Below, piece after piece: positions 3,414 to 5,735 of a DNA stretch of 5,735 bases. Under the pieces are notes generated by a model that was given only the letters and a program-made list of their open reading frames with translations, made no database searches and was not told the DNA's origin. The DNA is from an uncultured Eubacteriales bacterium (GTDB lineage Bacteria; Bacillota; Clostridia; Oscillospirales; Acutalibacteraceae): the NCBI GenBank assembly GCA_900321665.1, contig ONWY01000097.1:1-5735 (forward strand). The letters are read 5' to 3'. The translations under genes and the position numbers were made by a program. Each line of letters starts with the position of its first letter. Position 1 is the stretch's first letter.

Positions 3414-5735
3414 TTATTCACCGATAAAATCAAACAGAGTCGGCATTGAAATCATATCATCCGCTTCCTGAAGGTACCCGACACCATCACGAAAATAACT
3501 CTCACCTAATTCACAACCAATACCGTATCTATTCATCTTCACTGCCATATACGGCACAGTCATTAACCCTCCGAATGGGTCATAAACAATCTCACCTTCC
3601 GCGGAGTACCGATTGATAATTCTTTCTGCAATATCAAACTGCAACGGGCAAATGTGCATTTCCGCTTTGCGCTGACTTTGTGAAGTGTTAAGGGTGCGCA
3701 TTCGGTTGATATCGTCCCACACAGTCATATCCCAACTGCCGGGAGCAACTACCATAAATGCAGCCGGGAGCCGTCCGTCTTTATCGAGTTTATTTGCCAG
3801 CTTTATGTGTTCATCGTAATCGTAAACACTATTGCGAGAATAAGCCCTATATACTTTTTGCAACTTGCCGACATCGATATTCTGTAGTTCTTCTTTTGAT
3901 ATCGGTCTGTCACCGGAAGAGCGCCAAAAAGCATGCGCATCGATTTGCCATTGCCCTCTGGTATAAAGCGATTTATCTTTTGCTACAGGAATATCGGCAT
4001 AAGCTTTTGAAGTATCGCTCGGCAACTTACGAAACAATAATATGTATTCCGGGCAACCGACTCCCATTTTAGTGCCATCCTTGCAGTTCTCTGTCCATCC
4101 GAGGCGATATGTTTGGTTATTCTCTCGCACCACATCTGTTACGACCGTAATCATTCCCATGTATTGGAACCCGTGCCGCATAAAATGTTTTATTGCATCT
4201 GCATGGAAGGGTTCAATTGTTGGCATTCCGGTACCTGTCGCATTGCCGAAAAGAACTCTGTCTTTAATGTGGCAGGCGAAAACTCTGCCCGGTCGGAGCA
4301 CACGGAGCAGCTGCGGTGACAAGAAGTCCATCTGCTCAAAAAATCGGTCATCGTTTTCGTTGTGCCCGAAATCGTTGTAGTTTGCCGAGTATTCATAGTG
4401 ATTGCCGAATGGAATAGAAGTGCAAATCAAATCCACACTGTTTTCTTCCATTTTTGTCGTTTCGTCGACACAGTCATTTAAAACTGCTCTGTAATGCTCG
4501 CCGCATACTTCCACGCGCTCAACTCCTTTCGCTCTTTGCATTACATTGGTGTATTCAATATCAAGCCCGTATTCTTTAATAATACCGCGCATAATTTCAC
4601 GCTGCTTTATATGGCGGTCCCATTTAGCCATTAACTCATCATATACACCTTGTTCTGCTTCGGTAAAGATAATATCTATTATTACCTTTTCGGTTTGCTT
4701 AAAGCGGTAAATTCTGTGAATAGCTTGTATAAAGTCGTTAAACTTATAATCTATACCAACAAAGATAGCCCGGTGGCAATGCTCCTGGAAATTACATCCG
4801 CTGCCGCTGATTATTTTTTTCGTTGCAAATAATTTCGTTTTGCCGGATTTAAAATCAAATAACCTTTGGCGGCGCTTTTCCATATCCATAGTGCCGTAAA
4901 TATCAACAACACCCGGTATCTGTTTTTTGATTTCCTTGCGCTCCGCTTCTAAATCATGCCATAAAATGAAAGTATCATTCGGTGAAGCATCAACTATCTC
5001 TTTTGCTTTGCGCACTCTTGCACCGCAAGAGATTTTCTTTTCCTTTGCCTCTTCCATCAAAGATGTATTGGTATCAAGCAGGAATTTAGCCTGTCCGTCC
5101 CGGTCGCATGGCGCTTCATCATAAACACTGTCAACAATATTCTTTCTGATTACCAGAGGTGGCAGTTGATAGCCTTCATCGGAAAAGCCGAGGTCGGATG
5201 GCATAGTAATGAATAGCGCCCATGATGCCATATACAGCCAAAACTCCTTTTCTCGCTTTGGATATAAAGTAAGATTATTTGCCTTTGTGCTATCCCTCTT
5301 AAAGAAGCGAGTTAACGCCTGCCCGGTATCCATAATTTCGAGGTACCCGCCGTAATGTATTAATTCTTTGTATCTGTTCGGTGAAGGCGTTGCCGTATTT
5401 ACAAATTTGTATTCTATCCCTTTGAATTTTTCAAGAAAGGTTTGATAGGTTTTACTACCGAAAGAACGGAGTACCGCTGCTTCATCCAAAGAGGTTGCCT
5501 TGAATTGCTTTACATCGATTTTATCTTCGCGCACACTCTCATAATTTGTGATAAATAATTGTTTGTCGCTTTTTTCTGCAATCTCCAAATCACTGCGCAC
5601 AAAGCACGGCGGTTCCATTCCAAGCAAATTGACAGCATCGCTCTCAAACTCCGGCATAACATCAAACGGTGCAACAATCAGAGCTTTACCGCCTTTGTGC
5701 TTTAATATCAAGCGCAGTATTTCAAGTTGCATAAC
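3414..5735 (-). CDS. Helicase-DNA methyltransferase fusion (N-terminus outside window)
   Basis: The frame is open to the right edge, so the methionine at 5732 is almost certainly internal and helicase motif I (the P-loop) lies outside. Numbering from that methionine, the superfamily 2, SNF2-like part shows motif Ia KALIVAP (16-22), motif II DEAA (83-86), motif III TATPSP (113-118), and a RecA-like second lobe with SGSGCNFQ (309-316) and motif VI QAIHRIYRFKQ (336-346). A beta-type N4/N6 amino-methyltransferase follows: catalytic motif IV SIPFG (439-443), CPLQFDIAERII (695-706), then the AdoMet-binding DPFGG (718-722) and acidic motif II GIGCELGE (737-744). The motif IV-before-motif I order fits that class. 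No nuclease motif is visible in the seen part. It may act on phage DNA, either protective methylation coupled to translocation or a role in replication. Helicase-methyltransferase fusions are seen in other phages, but this one's target is unknown. Confidence 0.88.
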   Translation of the reverse strand, partial: VMQLEILRLILKHKGGKALIVAPFDVMPEFESDAVNLLGMEPPCFVRSDLEIAEKSDKQLFITNYESVREDKIDVKQFKATSLDEAAVLRSFGSKTYQTFLEKFKGIEYKFVNTATPSPNRYKELIHYGGYLEIMDTGQALTRFFKRDSTKANNLTLYPKREKEFWLYMASWALFITMPSDLGFSDEGYQLPPLVIRKNIVDSVYDEAPCDRDGQAKFLLDTNTSLMEEAKEKKISCGARVRKAKEIVDASPNDTFILWHDLEAERKEIKKQIPGVVDIYGTMDMEKRRQRLFDFKSGKTKLFATKKIISGSGCNFQEHCHRAIFVGIDYKFNDFIQAIHRIYRFKQTEKVIIDIIFTEAEQGVYDELMAKWDRHIKQREIMRGIIKEYGLDIEYTNVMQRAKGVERVEVCGEHYRAVLNDCVDETTKMEENSVDLICTSIPFGNHYEYSANYNDFGHNENDDRFFEQMDFLSPQLLRVLRPGRVFACHIKDRVLFGNATGTGMPTIEPFHADAIKHFMRHGFQYMGMITVVTDVVRENNQTYRLGWTENCKDGTKMGVGCPEYILLFRKLPSDTSKAYADIPVAKDKSLYTRGQWQIDAHAFWRSSGDRPISKEELQNIDVGKLQKVYRAYSRNSVYDYDEHIKLANKLDKDGRLPAAFMVVAPGSWDMTVWDDINRMRTLNTSQSQRKAEMHICPLQFDIAERIINRYSAEGEIVYDPFGGLMTVPYMAVKMNRYGIGCELGESYFRDGVGYLQEADDMISMPTLFDFIGE

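Noticed and set aside
4190..4396. Minus-strand 68-codon frame overlapping the methyltransferase region
   Set aside because: A shadow in another frame of the well-supported helicase-methyltransferase gene.

Overview
This looks like part of a tailed-phage or prophage genome, most likely from a low-to-moderate-GC Gram-positive (Bacillota, Clostridia-like) host. The basis is the gene set: a P27-type small terminase, an HK97-like large terminase, an HNH endonuclease, and a DUF1492/ArpU-like late regulator in the usual head-packaging order. Host assignment is inference, because no host gene is visible. Every convincing gene is on the minus strand, so the biological reading direction is from the right end of the window to the left.

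Right to left: (i) 5735-3414 is a large helicase plus DNA methyltransferase fusion whose N-terminus lies outside the window. (ii) 3413-2913 is about 500 bases with no believable gene but dense in perfect inverted repeats: a 13-bp stem, a potential three-way junction, three tandem hairpins and long-range complementarities. It is the best candidate here for an undescribed structured RNA. (iii) 2912-2808 encodes a 34-residue single-span membrane protein. (iv) 2780-2358 encodes a sigma-region-4-like late transcription regulator. (v) 2365-2193 is an intergenic control region. It has an extended -10 promoter lacking a -35 box, preceded by three 10-bp direct repeats in helical phase, and then a GC-rich hairpin with a U-rich tail just ahead of the next gene. 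(vi) 2184-1891 is the HNH endonuclease. (vii) 1890-1705 is a non-coding gap with G/C- and A/T-tract structure and three TTGAAAATT repeats, a plausible cos region. (viii) 1704-1405 is the small terminase. (ix) 1418 to the left edge is the large terminase, overlapping the small one and cut off by the window.

Working model: the helicase-methyltransferase belongs to the early DNA-metabolism block. The DUF1492-like protein is made at the end of that block and switches on the promoter directly behind its own gene, which drives HNH, terS, terL and the structural genes. The HNH protein, TerS and TerL then act on the cos-like segment between HNH and terS to cut and package DNA. The protein family calls are secure. 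The promoter, terminator, cos and RNA calls rest on sequence pattern only.
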